A stretch of DNA of 64,000 bases, taken from the NCBI RefSeq assembly GCF_022965755.1, contig NZ_CP095187.1, positions 1,612,001 to 1,676,000 of the forward strand, read 5' to 3'. The notes below the pieces were generated by a model. It ran no database searches. It saw nothing but the letters and a program-made list of their open reading frames with translations, and was not told where the DNA came from. The translations under genes were made by a program, and so were the position numbers. This document shows positions 1-9,250 of the stretch, in pieces; within the stretch, counting starts at the first letter, position 1, and the number at the start of each line of letters is the position of its first letter. This DNA is from Pseudoxanthomonas sp. F37 (GTDB taxonomy: Bacteria > Pseudomonadota > Gammaproteobacteria > Xanthomonadales > Xanthomonadaceae).

Positions 1-1447
1 CGTGCATGGCCTCGATGCGGCCGACGCCGATGTTCTCGCCCGCGGTCAGGTGGTAGCGCACGAAGTCCTGGAAGATCACCCCGATGTTGGCGCGCAGGTC
101 GTCGATGTCGTAGTCGCGCAGGTCGCGGCCGTCCAGCAGGATGCGGCCCTCGTCCGGGTCGTACAGGCGGGCCAGCAGTTTCACCAGGGTGGTCTTGCCG
201 GCGCCGTTCTCGCCCACCAGCGCCAGCACCTCGCCGGCGTGCAGTTCGAAGTCCAGGTGGCGCACCGCCCAGCGTTCGGCATCGGGATAGCGGAAGCCGA
301 CGTTCTCGAACACGAAGCCGCGGGCGATCGGGCGCGGCACCGGCACCGGCTGCGCCGGTGAGGTGATTTCCGGCTCGATCTCGAAGAACGAGAACAGATC
401 GTCCAGGTACAGGGCCTGTCCGGCCACCTGCGAAAAGCCGATCAGCAGGCCCTCCAGCAGCTGGCGCAGGCGCAGGAAACTGCCGGCCAGGAAGGTCAGG
501 TCGCCGATGCTGAAGTCGCCGCGCACCGTGCGCCAGGCGATGTAGCCGTAGGCCACGTAGTAGCCCAGCGTTCCCAGCGCCGCCAGCAGCGCGCCCCACA
601 CCGCGCGCCGCCGCGCCAGCGCGCGGTTGGCGAGGAAGAACTTCTCGGCCAGCGTGCGGTAGCGGTCGATCAGGAAACGGTGGAGGTTGAAGATCTTCAC
701 CTCCTTGGCCGTTTCCACGCTGGCGCCCATCTGGCGCAGGTACTCCAGCTGGCGGCGTTCGGGCGTCCACTGGAAGTTCAGCGAATAGCCCAGCGCATTG
801 AAATGCGCCTCGCCGATGAAGGCCGGCACCAGCGCCAGCGCCAGCAGCGCGATCAGCCATGGCGCGTACACCAGCAGGCCGGCGGCGAAGCTGACCACGG
901 TGATGGCATCCTGCACCTGGCCGAACAGCTGGCTCATCAGGTTCATGCGCCCCATCGTCTGGCGGCGCGCGCGGTCCAGCTTGTCCTGCAGGTCGGGGTC
1001 TTCGAAGTCCTCCAGGTCCAGCTGCGCCGCATGCTCCATCAGGCGGATGCTGGTGGCGTTGGTGAACAGCTCCGACAACAGCGCATCGGCGTAGCTCACC
1101 AGCCGTCCCAGCAGGTCGGACACGATGGCCAGGCCGAATTCCAGCGCCAGCAGGCCCAGCAGGGTGTCGAGCTGGCCACCGCGCCAGGCTTCGCCCAGCG
1201 AGCCGAAGTCCAGCCCCAGCCCGACCAGGCCGATGGCCTCGTCGATGATCAGCTTGCCGATGTACAGCGTGGCCACCGGCATGAGCGCGCGCACCCCCCG
1301 CAGGCCCAGGCTGGCGAGGGTCAGCGTGCGGCTGGTCTGCCAGATCTGGCGCAGGAAGGGCGCCAGGTTGCGCATCGCATCGAAGCGTTCGCGCAGGTTG
1401 GGTTGGCCGGCGCGCCGCGCGGGCGCATGCGAGGAAGGGGACGCCAT
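1..1447 (-). CDS. ABC transporter, fused permease/ATPase (C-terminus outside window)
   Basis: This is a half-size ABC exporter: a membrane domain followed by an ATPase domain. It is read on the minus strand from an ATG at 1447 and runs off the left edge, so about 482 residues are visible. The first ~330 residues contain several hydrophobic segments of an exporter-type permease. The ATPase part begins around residue 365, with the Walker A motif LVGENGAGKTTL and a Q-loop region (IGVIFQDF). The signature and Walker B motifs lie beyond the edge. It sits 87 bases downstream of the RND adaptor gene in the same direction and may be co-transcribed. The substrate cannot be told. Only the start and frame are certain. 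Confidence 0.8.
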   Translation of the reverse strand, partial: MASPSSHAPARRAGQPNLRERFDAMRNLAPFLRQIWQTSRTLTLASLGLRGVRALMPVATLYIGKLIIDEAIGLVGLGLDFGSLGEAWRGGQLDTLLGLLALEFGLAIVSDLLGRLVSYADALLSELFTNATSIRLMEHAAQLDLEDFEDPDLQDKLDRARRQTMGRMNLMSQLFGQVQDAITVVSFAAGLLVYAPWLIALLALALVPAFIGEAHFNALGYSLNFQWTPERRQLEYLRQMGASVETAKEVKIFNLHRFLIDRYRTLAEKFFLANRALARRRAVWGALLAALGTLGYYVAYGYIAWRTVRGDFSIGDLTFLAGSFLRLRQLLEGLLIGFSQVAGQALYLDDLFSFFEIEPEITSPAQPVPVPRPIARGFVFENVGFRYPDAERWAVRHLDFELHAGEVLALVGENGAGKTTLVKLLARLYDPDEGRILLDGRDLRDYDIDDLRANIGVIFQDFVRYHLTAGENIGVGRIEAMH

Positions 1448-1534
1448 GCGGGGATTGTGCCTGCTATCCCCGTCGTCGTCAGTGAACGCCTCGCGCCGCC
1501 GATTCCCGAGCCGGCGTCATCGCGCGTGGAGGCT

Positions 1535-2626
1535 TCAACGCAGCGCCAGGGCCGCCAGCGGTTGCACGGACACGGGCTGTCCGGCGTCCACGCGTTCGCC
1601 GCCCCGCACGATCAGGCGGTCGCCGGCGCGCACGTCGCCGCTGATTTCGACCAGTCCGTCCACGGTGGCGCCGGTCTTCACCGCCAGCCGTTCGGCCTTG
1701 CCGGCATTGTCCACGCGCAGCACGAAGTCGCCTTCGCGGCGCAGGATCACCGCATCGCGCGGCACGGCCACGACGCTGCGGGGCTCGGCGCTGGGCAGTC
1801 CCACTTCCACGGCCGTGCCGACCGGTGCCTGCGCACCGCCCAGGGCGATGCGCAGTTCCAGCTGTCGCGAGGCCTCGTCGCCCACCGGCACCAGCGCGCT
1901 GACGGGGTAGTCGCGCTCGCCGTCGGCGCTGCGCACGCGTACCGCCGTGCCCGGGCCCAGGTGACGTGCCAGTTCCACCGGCGCGCGCACGCGCACCTCG
2001 GGCGCGGCGGTGTCCACCAGCCGCGCCACCGATGCGCCGGTCACCAGGTACTCGCCGCGCTGGGTGTGGCGTTCGGCCACCACGCCGTCGAACGGCGCAC
2101 GCACCACCATCTGGGTGCGCTGGTGCCGGATCTGGGCCAGCTGGGCCTGCGCGCGGGCATGGTCCTGCGCCAGCATGTCGCGCTCGGCCCGCAACTGCTC
2201 GTACTGCGAACGCGCGATGTTCTGCTGGGCCGCCAGCTGCGCATAGCGTTGCTCCTGGCGCACGGCCAGATCCAGCTGGGCCCGGATGCGGGCCAGCTCC
2301 GCCTCGCTCTCGCGAGCGCGCAGGCGCAGCGCCGTGTCGTCCAGCACCGCCAGCGCCTGTCCGGCGCGTACGCGCTGCCCGACCTCGGCCACCTGCAGCA
2401 CGCGCCCTTCCAGTTCGCTCGCCACCCGCGCGTCGCGACGGCTGATGATGCTGCCGGGCGCCCAGTGGCGTGGCGCGAAGTCGGTACGCACCGCCGGGGC
2501 GACGCTGACAATGGCGGGCGGCGCTTCGGCGGCGGGGGCACTGGCATCGGCGTCCAGGCGGAGCAGGGGCAGGGCGAGGATGCCGGCCAGCGCGAGCGCG
2601 ATGAGGGATTTGTGCAGCAGGGGCAT
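1535..2626 (-). CDS. Efflux RND transporter periplasmic adaptor subunit (membrane fusion protein)
   Basis: This 363-residue adaptor would link the inner-membrane RND pump encoded just upstream to an outer-membrane channel. The chosen ATG at 2626 follows a clear GGAG ribosome site and is followed by an N-terminal hydrophobic segment (residues ~6-22). Next come a split biotinyl-lipoyl domain (EGRVLQVAEVGQRV and later APFDGVVAERHTQRGEYL) around a long alpha-helical hairpin rich in Q, R and A, then beta-barrel and membrane-proximal domains. This is the normal HlyD/AcrA-like order. The gene starts 20 bases after the permease stop, so the two form an operon. No outer-membrane factor gene is visible nearby. 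The substrate is unknown. Confidence 0.9.
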   Translation of the reverse strand: MPLLHKSLIALALAGILALPLLRLDADASAPAAEAPPAIVSVAPAVRTDFAPRHWAPGSIISRRDARVASELEGRVLQVAEVGQRVRAGQALAVLDDTALRLRARESEAELARIRAQLDLAVRQEQRYAQLAAQQNIARSQYEQLRAERDMLAQDHARAQAQLAQIRHQRTQMVVRAPFDGVVAERHTQRGEYLVTGASVARLVDTAAPEVRVRAPVELARHLGPGTAVRVRSADGERDYPVSALVPVGDEASRQLELRIALGGAQAPVGTAVEVGLPSAEPRSVVAVPRDAVILRREGDFVLRVDNAGKAERLAVKTGATVDGLVEISGDVRAGDRLIVRGGERVDAGQPVSVQPLAALALR

Positions 2627-2646
2627 GTCGTTCTCCGGAGCAGGGG

Positions 2647-5600
2647 TCAGGAAGCGGGGGGATGCAGCGGCGCGGCGTGCATCGACGGCACGGCGGCGGG
2701 GGCTGCGCGGCGGGTCGCCAGGCGCAGCAGCGCAGGCACCAGCACCACGGTGAACAGCAGGCTCAGCGCCACGCCGCCCACCGACACGGCGGCCAGGCCG
2801 CGATAGATCACCGCGCCGGGGCCGGGATTGATGGCCATCGGCAACGCGCCCAGCACGCCGGTGAGCGCCGCGATCAGGATCGGGCGCAGGCGCTGTTCCA
2901 GCGCCTGCTTCAGGGCCGTGTCCAGGGACGCGCCTTGCGCCTGCGCTTCGCGCGTCTGTGCGACCAGCAGGATGGCGTTGTTGATCACCATGCCCAGCAG
3001 CATGATGAAGCCGATCATGGACAGCAGGTCCAGCGTCTGCCCGGCCGCCAGGTCGAGCACGCGCAGGCCGGCCACGCCGCCCAGCACGGCCATCGGCAGC
3101 GTGGCCATGACGAAGGCGCTGTCGCGCAGCGAGCGGAACATCGCCGCCATCAGCATGAACAGCACCACCAGCGCCATGGCGAAGTTCATGCCCATGCTGC
3201 GCACCACTTCGCCCAGCCGGTCGGCGCTGCCGGAGACGCGGATGGCGGCATCCGCCGGCAGGCGGTCGCGCAGCGCCGGGACGATCTCGTCGTCGACGAT
3301 GTCCAGGGCCTCTTCCAGCGACATCGCCGCCGGGGGATCGACGGTGAGGGTGACCGTGCGGCGGCGGTCGATGCGGCGCAGCTGGTTGGGCGCCAGCACG
3401 GTGTCCACCTGCGCCAGCTCGGCCAGGCTCAGCACGCCGCCCTGCGGCGTGGCCAGGGGTGCGGCGCCCAGGCCGGCGATGTCGTCTTCGCTGCCGCTGC
3501 GCAGGATGATGGCCAGGCGGCGGTCGCCGTCGAAATGCTCGCCCAGCCACTGTCCGTCGCCCAGCGTGCGCACCACGGTGCCCAGTTCGGGTCGCCGCCA
3601 GCCTATTTCGGCCAGGCGCCGGTCGTCGGGATTGACGCGCAGTTCCGGCGTGCCGCCGTCGGCGCTGGGCCAGGCCTGCACATTCGCGCCGGCGAAGCGC
3701 TCGGCCAGCAGCTTGCGTCCGGACTCCGCCGCGCGGGCGAGCGCGTCGCCGTCGCCGTGCTGCAGGTGGATGGCGATGGCGCGCGCCGAACCCCCGAAGC
3801 TGCCGAACAGCTCGCCCTCGCTGGCGAAGGCGCGCGTGTCCGGGAAGCCGACGACGATCTCATCGCGCACGATGCGCTCCAGTTCGCCGATATCGGCCGG
3901 GTCCACCACGCGCGCGCCCAGCGTGCCGCCGCCCGGCCACAGGTTGAGGTACCAGTTGCTCAACTGCGGCCCCTTCTCTCCGTCCATGTAGGGCCGCATG
4001 CGTTCCAGCAGCACCGGTGCGATCTCGCGGTTCACGCGCTCCGGGCTCATGCCGGGCGGGAAGTTGAAGAACGCATCGACGGCGGCGCGCTTCACCGGCG
4101 GCAGGTAGTCGATCTGCGGCATCAGCAGCGCGGCGAGCAGGGCGGGCGCCAGCACGAGCGCGCCGACCCAGCCCCACTGGCGCGTCCGGCCCTCGGTGGT
4201 CTTCAGTGCCCAGTCGCTCAGGCGCGACCAGAACCGGTGCTGGCGTTCTTCGCCAGGCCGCGTGCGCAGCCAACTGCCGGCGGCGGCGGGCAACACGGTG
4301 ACGGCGATCAGCAGCGAGATGCCGACGGCGATGGAAATGGTCAGGGCGAGATCGGCGAACAGCTGGCCTTCCACGTCCTCCATGAAGATCACCGGCAGGA
4401 ACACCGCCACCGTCGTCAGGGTGGAGGCGACCAGTGCGCCACCGACCTGGCGCGTGCCCTCCAGCGCGGCGCGCGCGGGTGGCAGGCCTTGCTCGCGCAG
4501 GCGCACGATGTTCTCGGCCACCACCACCGCCGCATCCATCACCATGCCCACCGCGAACGCCAGTCCGGCCAGCGAGATGACGTTGAGGCTGCGCCCGGTC
4601 AGCTGCAGCACGATGAACGTCGCCAGCAGCGAAATGGGAATGGCGCAGGCGATCAGCGCGGTGGCGCGCACGTCGCGCAGGAACCACCACAGGCAGCCCA
4701 CGGCCAGCAGCACGCCGACGGTGAGGCTGCCGGACAGCAGGCCCAGTGCGCGGTTGATGAAGACCGAGGCATCGAAGCTCTGGGCGATGTCCAGGCCCCG
4801 CGGCCGGAGTTCCTGCTCGCGCACCTCGGCGACGACCTGCTTGACCTGGTCCAGCGTGTTCAGGACGTTGGCGCCGCTCTCGCGCAGGATGCGCAGGCCG
4901 ATGGCGGGATTGCCGTTCTGGTAGGCGAAGAAGCGCTGCTCGGGCCGCTTGACCTGGACGCTGGCGACATCGGCCAGGCGCACCGGGCGGCCGTCGCGCC
5001 AGGCCAGGATCAGCTCGCCCAGTGCCTCGGGCGAATAGCGCCCGGCGAAGCGCAGCACGTATTCGCGGCGGCCGGCTTCGACCACGCCCCCGGACACATC
5101 GGTGGCGCGCGCGGCCACGGCGGCCACCTCGGGGATCTGGATGCCGAGCGCCGCGGCGCGCGCCAGGTCCAGGGTGATGGTCAGCTCCTCTTCCGCGCCG
5201 CCATTGATGTCCACGCCGGCCACGCCGTCGACCGAGGTCAACCGCGGCACGATGCGGTCCTCGATGAACTGCCGGTAATCCAGGATGTCGCCACGCGTGC
5301 CGGGCAGCTTCTGCACGAAGAAGTAGGTCAGCGAATTGTTGGCGTTGTCCGCGCCGGCCTGCACCACCGGCGGCGTGGCGTCGCGGGGCAGCGGCTGCAG
5401 ACGGTTCATCCGCGACAGCACTTCCACCAGCATGGCGTCCATGTCGCTGCCCACGGCGAAGGTCAGGTTGATGGAGCTGTTGCCGGCATTGACGTTGGAG
5501 GCCATCTCCTCCAGCCCGGGCAGGCCCTGCATCACCGTCTCGATGGGCTCGACGATCTCCGACTCCATTTCCTGCGGCGAGGCGGCGCGCCAGCTGGTCT

Positions 5601-5742
5601 GGATGGACATCTGCGGGCGTTCGATGTCGGGGAACAGCTGCAGCGGCAGCTTGCCCAGGCTCATCAGGCCGAACGCGCAGACCATCGCCACGACGACCGC
5701 GACGGCGGCCGGATTGCGCAGGGAGGCTTCGGTGAGTTTCAT
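2647..5742 (-). CDS. Efflux RND transporter permease
   Basis: This 1031-residue RND-superfamily proton-driven pump has the usual length for the AcrB/HAE-1/heavy-metal families. The N-terminus has TM1, then the docking/porter domain (LPLQLFPDIERPQMSI). Central transmembrane helices TM2-TM6 cover residues ~335-500 and the second half repeats this plan, with TM helices near residues 845-1010. A GMVMDAAVVVAENI segment in TM4 carries the acidic residue expected of a proton relay. It is the first gene of a minus-strand cluster and is followed by its adaptor. Start at ATG 5742. Drug versus metal specificity cannot be assigned from the sequence. Confidence 0.92.
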   Translation of the reverse strand: MKLTEASLRNPAAVAVVVAMVCAFGLMSLGKLPLQLFPDIERPQMSIQTSWRAASPQEMESEIVEPIETVMQGLPGLEEMASNVNAGNSSINLTFAVGSDMDAMLVEVLSRMNRLQPLPRDATPPVVQAGADNANNSLTYFFVQKLPGTRGDILDYRQFIEDRIVPRLTSVDGVAGVDINGGAEEELTITLDLARAAALGIQIPEVAAVAARATDVSGGVVEAGRREYVLRFAGRYSPEALGELILAWRDGRPVRLADVASVQVKRPEQRFFAYQNGNPAIGLRILRESGANVLNTLDQVKQVVAEVREQELRPRGLDIAQSFDASVFINRALGLLSGSLTVGVLLAVGCLWWFLRDVRATALIACAIPISLLATFIVLQLTGRSLNVISLAGLAFAVGMVMDAAVVVAENIVRLREQGLPPARAALEGTRQVGGALVASTLTTVAVFLPVIFMEDVEGQLFADLALTISIAVGISLLIAVTVLPAAAGSWLRTRPGEERQHRFWSRLSDWALKTTEGRTRQWGWVGALVLAPALLAALLMPQIDYLPPVKRAAVDAFFNFPPGMSPERVNREIAPVLLERMRPYMDGEKGPQLSNWYLNLWPGGGTLGARVVDPADIGELERIVRDEIVVGFPDTRAFASEGELFGSFGGSARAIAIHLQHGDGDALARAAESGRKLLAERFAGANVQAWPSADGGTPELRVNPDDRRLAEIGWRRPELGTVVRTLGDGQWLGEHFDGDRRLAIILRSGSEDDIAGLGAAPLATPQGGVLSLAELAQVDTVLAPNQLRRIDRRRTVTLTVDPPAAMSLEEALDIVDDEIVPALRDRLPADAAIRVSGSADRLGEVVRSMGMNFAMALVVLFMLMAAMFRSLRDSAFVMATLPMAVLGGVAGLRVLDLAAGQTLDLLSMIGFIMLLGMVINNAILLVAQTREAQAQGASLDTALKQALEQRLRPILIAALTGVLGALPMAINPGPGAVIYRGLAAVSVGGVALSLLFTVVLVPALLRLATRRAAPAAVPSMHAAPLHPPAS

Positions 5743-5911
5743 CGTGCGGGTCCGCGGGGTGGTCGGCGGTGCGCACGATGCGCGCAGCGAACGCGGGCGT
5801 TATGGCCCGGAAGTCATGCGTGGCGCGGCGTTGCGGTGAGTGGTGGATGCGCTACGACGAGCCGAGTCTGGAGATTCCCGATTACGCTGGAGACGCACCA
5901 GATTCCTGCAT

Positions 5912-6008
5912 CGTCATCCCGGCGAATGCCGCGATCCATTCCGCTCTTGCCATGGGTCGATGGAAAGAAGCGGAAGCCATAGCGGTCCCGGCGTTCGCCG
6001 GGATGACG
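5912..6008. repeat. REP-like inverted repeat element
   Basis: A 97-bp non-coding element bounded by inverted arms. The left arm reads CGTCATCCCGGCGAATGCCG and the right arm ends in GGCGTTCGCCGGGATGACG. Together they would fold into a long hairpin. Such imperfect palindromes are dispersed in many xanthomonad and other proteobacterial genomes. It occupies most of the 315-base gap between the RND permease and the response-regulator gene, which otherwise holds nothing recognisable. Confidence 0.75.
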
Positions 6009-6057
6009 GAATTGTCTCGATCGCACCCGGGGCAGCGTCTGTTCCGCAATGCCGCGG

Positions 6058-6894
6058 CTACAGCAACACCGCCAGCTTGTCGCGATGGCTGCGCGAGAGC
6101 TTCAGTTCCTGGCCGCAGTCCAGGCGCAGGAAGCTCTCGCCGTTGGTGTGCGGGCGCATCTCCACCACGCGGCGCGCGTTGACGATGGTGGAGCGGTGGA
6201 TGCGCGGAAAGCGCTGCGGGTCCAGCTGCTTCTCCAGCTCGCGCATGGTGGCGCGCAGCACCAGGGTATTGCCGTTCGGCCCGTCGCCGTCGGTATGGAT
6301 GCACATGTAGTCGCCGGCCGCGTCGATCCAGCGGATGCTGTGCAGGTCCACGCGCACGGTGCGGCCGCCGTCGCGCACCGCCAGCTTGTCCTCGCGCCGC
6401 AACAGGTCCAGCGCGTCGGGCTTGAGCGCTTCGTCCAGGTCCAGCAGCGGGCGGCCGCTGAGTTCGCCCAGCAGGCCGAGCAGGTGCGCACAATGGCCGC
6501 TGGCCTGGCGCTGGGCGCGTGCCTGGCGCACCCGCGCCAGCGCCTGCGCCAGGCGGGAGTCCTCCACCGGCTTGAGCAGGTAATCGGTGGCCGAGGCCTC
6601 GAACGCGCGGATCGCGTAGTGGTCGTAGGCGGTGACGAACACCACCAGCGGCATCTCGCTGGCGGGTATCGCCCGCAGGGTCTGGAAGCCGTCCATGCCC
6701 GGCATCTGCACGTCCAGGAACATCAGGTCGGGGCGGTGCTCGCGCAGTCCGCCGATGGCCGAAGCGCCATCGCCGTAGTAGCCCACGATCTGCACGTCGG
6801 CATGGGCGGCAAGCCGGATCTCCAGTCCGCGGCGGGCCAGCGGCTCATCGTCGACCACGATGGCGCGCAAGGGGGCGGAAACGGCGGTGTCCAT
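6058..6894 (-). CDS. LytTR-family DNA-binding response regulator
   Basis: This 278-residue response regulator has an N-terminal receiver domain (residues ~10-125). The acidic pair is at VVDDE, the predicted phospho-acceptor is Asp61 in FLDVQMPGMDG, and the conserved Lys108 is in YLLKP. A C-terminal LytTR DNA-binding domain covers residues ~175-278 (VRVDLHSIRWIDAAGDYM, RIHRSTIVNARRV). This is the AlgR/LytR layout. It begins 3 bases after the stop of the sensor kinase gene, so the pair is co-transcribed and presumably forms a phosphorelay. The RND/ABC genes downstream are possible but unproven targets. Confidence 0.92.
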   Translation of the reverse strand: MDTAVSAPLRAIVVDDEPLARRGLEIRLAAHADVQIVGYYGDGASAIGGLREHRPDLMFLDVQMPGMDGFQTLRAIPASEMPLVVFVTAYDHYAIRAFEASATDYLLKPVEDSRLAQALARVRQARAQRQASGHCAHLLGLLGELSGRPLLDLDEALKPDALDLLRREDKLAVRDGGRTVRVDLHSIRWIDAAGDYMCIHTDGDGPNGNTLVLRATMRELEKQLDPQRFPRIHRSTIVNARRVVEMRPHTNGESFLRLDCGQELKLSRSHRDKLAVLL

Positions 6895-6897
6895 GCG

Positions 6898-7983
6898 TCA
6901 GTCCCCCAGGGTCTGCGAGGTTTCGAACGGCAGGCGCAGCGTCACCTGGAGGCCGCGCTCGCGGTTGCACACACAGAAGCCGCCGGCATCACCGTACAGC
7001 ACGTGCAGGCGTTCGCGCGTGTTGCGCAGGCCCACGCCCTTGCCGGGCGGCAGCTGGTCGCCTTCGATGGCGCCGCAGCCGGGACCGTCGTCGATCACGC
7101 GCAGCACCAGTTGCTCGCCGTCGCGTTCGGCTTCGATGCGCAGCAAGCCGCCGGCGACCTGCTTGGCGACGGCGTACTTGATGGCGTTCTCGACCAGGGG
7201 CTGCAGCAGCAGGCTGGGCAACAGGGCGCGCCAGCAGTCCTCGTCGATGGCGGTCTCGATGCGCAGGCGCTCGGCGAAGCGGATCTTCTCGATGTCCAGG
7301 TACAGCGTCAGCGCATCCAGTTCCTGGCGCAGGGTGACCCGTTGCATCGGGTCGTTGTCCAGCGAGTGGCGCAGGAACGAGGACAGGCTCTGCACCATGC
7401 GGTTGGCGGTGGCGTTGTCGCGGTCCAGGATCAGCGTGGAGATGGCGTTGAGCGTGTTGAACAGGAAGTGCGGGTTCAGCTGGTAGCGCAGCATCTTCAG
7501 CTGCGCCTGGTGGGCCATGCTGCGCGCGGCGAGCGCGCGCTCGGTCTCGCCCTGCAGCTGGCGGTAGTACTTGATCCCCATGTAGGCGCCCACCCACGCC
7601 AGCACCACGTAGATGTAGCCCAGCGAGTAGGCGATGAACTCCAGTCGGGTGGTCGGCCTGCAGGTCTCGCAGAAGTCGACCAGCGCTTCGCGGGTGACGA
7701 AATCGATGACCGCCGAACTGACCAGGATGGCCGGCACCATCACCGCCAGCAGCCGGCGCGGCGGCAGGCCCCAGCAGGCGCGCAGCAGGTAGCGCAGCCC
7801 CAGCGTGACCACGGCACCGGTCGTCGCCGCGGTCAGCGGCACCACCCAGTAGCCCGACGGTTTGCCGTGCGCGACGGCGTACAGGCAGCCCTGCGCGAAG
7901 TAGGCGCTCCAGCCGGCCAGGTGCAGCAGCCAGAAAGCCTGCTGGCGGGGCATGTCGAGCGGACGGGAGGCGGCGATGGCCAT
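6898..7983 (-). CDS. LytS/AlgZ-type sensor histidine kinase
   Basis: A membrane sensor kinase with four to five hydrophobic helices in the first ~150 residues. A His_kinase family domain (PF06580 type) follows, with the phospho-acceptor in QLNPHFLFNTLNAI, then a HATPase_c domain with the N box (LVENAIKYA), G1 box (DDGPG) and G2 box (KGVGLRNTRERL). The start is uncertain: ATG at 7983 was chosen, but the frame is open to 8025 and a further ATG lies at 7953. It is the partner of the adjacent LytTR regulator. No periplasmic sensing domain is evident, so the signal may be sensed in or near the membrane. Confidence 0.88.
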   Translation of the reverse strand: MAIAASRPLDMPRQQAFWLLHLAGWSAYFAQGCLYAVAHGKPSGYWVVPLTAATTGAVVTLGLRYLLRACWGLPPRRLLAVMVPAILVSSAVIDFVTREALVDFCETCRPTTRLEFIAYSLGYIYVVLAWVGAYMGIKYYRQLQGETERALAARSMAHQAQLKMLRYQLNPHFLFNTLNAISTLILDRDNATANRMVQSLSSFLRHSLDNDPMQRVTLRQELDALTLYLDIEKIRFAERLRIETAIDEDCWRALLPSLLLQPLVENAIKYAVAKQVAGGLLRIEAERDGEQLVLRVIDDGPGCGAIEGDQLPPGKGVGLRNTRERLHVLYGDAGGFCVCNRERGLQVTLRLPFETSQTLGD

Positions 7984-8088
7984 GGCGGACGGGGATGGGC
8001 GCAGGTGCCGCCATGCTAAGCCCATGCGGCGGCGCGTGCCGCACGGTTCGACGGCCCCTGCGCACGCTTGGGCGCAGGCGGCCCGTCG

Positions 8089-8733
8089 TCAGTGCAGCGG
8101 ACCGGGCGGTTCGCCGTCGCCGCCGGATTGCAGGGCCACCGGCAGGTGCCAGCCGAAGGTGATCGCGGCCATGCGCAAGCCGAAGCAGACCAGGGCGCCC
8201 GCCAGCGCGCAGGGCAACGGCGGCAACTGCAGCCAGTGGCCCAGGGCGACGATCAGGGCGCCGGCCAGTGCGGCCACGGCGTACAGGTCGGCGCGCAGCA
8301 CCAGCGGCACCTGCGCCAGCAGCACGTCGCGGGCGATGCCCCCGCCGATGCCCGTCAGCATGCCCATCGCGGCCGCCATCGGCGGCGCGATGCCGTACTC
8401 CAGGGCTTTCTGCGTGCCGGCGACCGCGAACAGGGCCAGGCCCATCGCATCGAACAGGCGCACCGGGTGGTGCAGTTTTTCGATCAACGCTGCGCGGAAG
8501 AACGTCACCACCCCGGCGGCCAGCGAGGTGACCGGATAGCGCCAGTCGCTGAGCGCCGCCGGCGGGGTGGCGCCGATCAGCAGGTCGCGGGTGATGCCGC
8601 CCGCCGTCGCCGCGGCGAACGACAGCACCAGCACGCCGAAGAGGTCCAGCCGGCGCCGCACGCCCAGCATGGCGCCGCTGAGCGCGAACACGAACGTGCC
8701 GACCAGGTCGAGGATGAGGACCAGGGTTTCCAT
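8089..8733 (-). CDS. TRIC cation channel family (YicG-like) membrane protein
   Basis: This protein of about 214 residues has two tandem three-helix glycine-rich repeats. Each repeat carries the family signature: GGITRDLLIG in the first and GGGIARDVLLA in the second. A seventh helix follows. This is the UPF0126/TRIC fold, which in characterised members forms a trimeric monovalent-cation channel. The ATG at 8733 was preferred over the ATG at 8742, which would add three residues. The gene lies just downstream of the carboxymuconolactone-decarboxylase-like gene on the same strand, but nothing ties their functions together. Confidence 0.85.
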   Translation of the reverse strand: METLVLILDLVGTFVFALSGAMLGVRRRLDLFGVLVLSFAAATAGGITRDLLIGATPPAALSDWRYPVTSLAAGVVTFFRAALIEKLHHPVRLFDAMGLALFAVAGTQKALEYGIAPPMAAAMGMLTGIGGGIARDVLLAQVPLVLRADLYAVAALAGALIVALGHWLQLPPLPCALAGALVCFGLRMAAITFGWHLPVALQSGGDGEPPGPLH

Positions 8734-8766
8734 GGCCCCCATTGTGCCGCCTGGCGGCGTGCCGGG

Positions 8767-9213
8767 TCAGGGCAGGATGGGCTGCATGCCCACGCCCAGC
8801 CGGTTCCAGGCGTTGATCGCGGCCACCGCCATGGTCAGTTCGGCGATGCCGGACTCATCGAAGTGTTCCTTCAGCGCTTCGTAGGTTGCGTCGGCGGGGG
8901 CGCCCGAGGGCAGGGTGGTCAGCTGTTCCGCCCAGGCCAGCGCGGCGCCTTCGCGGGCATCGAAGAAACGGCTGTCGCGCCAGCCGGCCAGCGTATCCAG
9001 CTTGCGGGGTTCCACGCCCGCCTTGCGCAGGGCGCCGCCGTGCATGTCCATGCAATAGGCGCAGCCGTTGATCTGGGAGACGCGCAGGAACACCAGTTCC
9101 AGGAATTCCTTGCCCAGCGCACCGTTGTGCAGGGCGGTGCTGGCGGCATACAGGCCGCGGAAGGCTTCGGGGACGTGCTTGGGGTAGTCGACGCGATGGA
9201 ACTTCTGGCTCAT
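8767..9213 (-). CDS. Carboxymuconolactone decarboxylase / AhpD-like family protein
   Basis: A 148-residue AhpD-fold protein with the redox motif CAYC followed by MDMH in the helix around residues 50-57 (INGCAYCMDMHGGALRK). This motif is typical of alkylhydroperoxidase-like carboxymuconolactone decarboxylase family members. The ATG at 9213 was chosen because the conserved N-terminus (MSQKFHRVDYPKHVPEAFRG) begins there. The gene lies 37 bases after the ECF41 sigma factor and has its own sigma-type promoter (9258-9284). Carboxymuconolactone decarboxylases are one of the three known partner classes of ECF41 sigma factors. The physiological substrate is unknown, but a peroxidase or redox-sensing role is likely. 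Confidence 0.9.
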   Translation of the reverse strand: MSQKFHRVDYPKHVPEAFRGLYAASTALHNGALGKEFLELVFLRVSQINGCAYCMDMHGGALRKAGVEPRKLDTLAGWRDSRFFDAREGAALAWAEQLTTLPSGAPADATYEALKEHFDESGIAELTMAVAAINAWNRLGVGMQPILP

Positions 9214-9250
9214 GGCAGGGCTTCCGTGGCGGCCACCATGGCCGCCTTCA

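Noticed and set aside
2662-5982. A long open frame (1106 codons) on the plus strand opposite the RND permease
   Set aside because: Its translation is His/Gln/Arg-rich with no family resemblance. It is the antisense shadow of a G+C-rich real gene.
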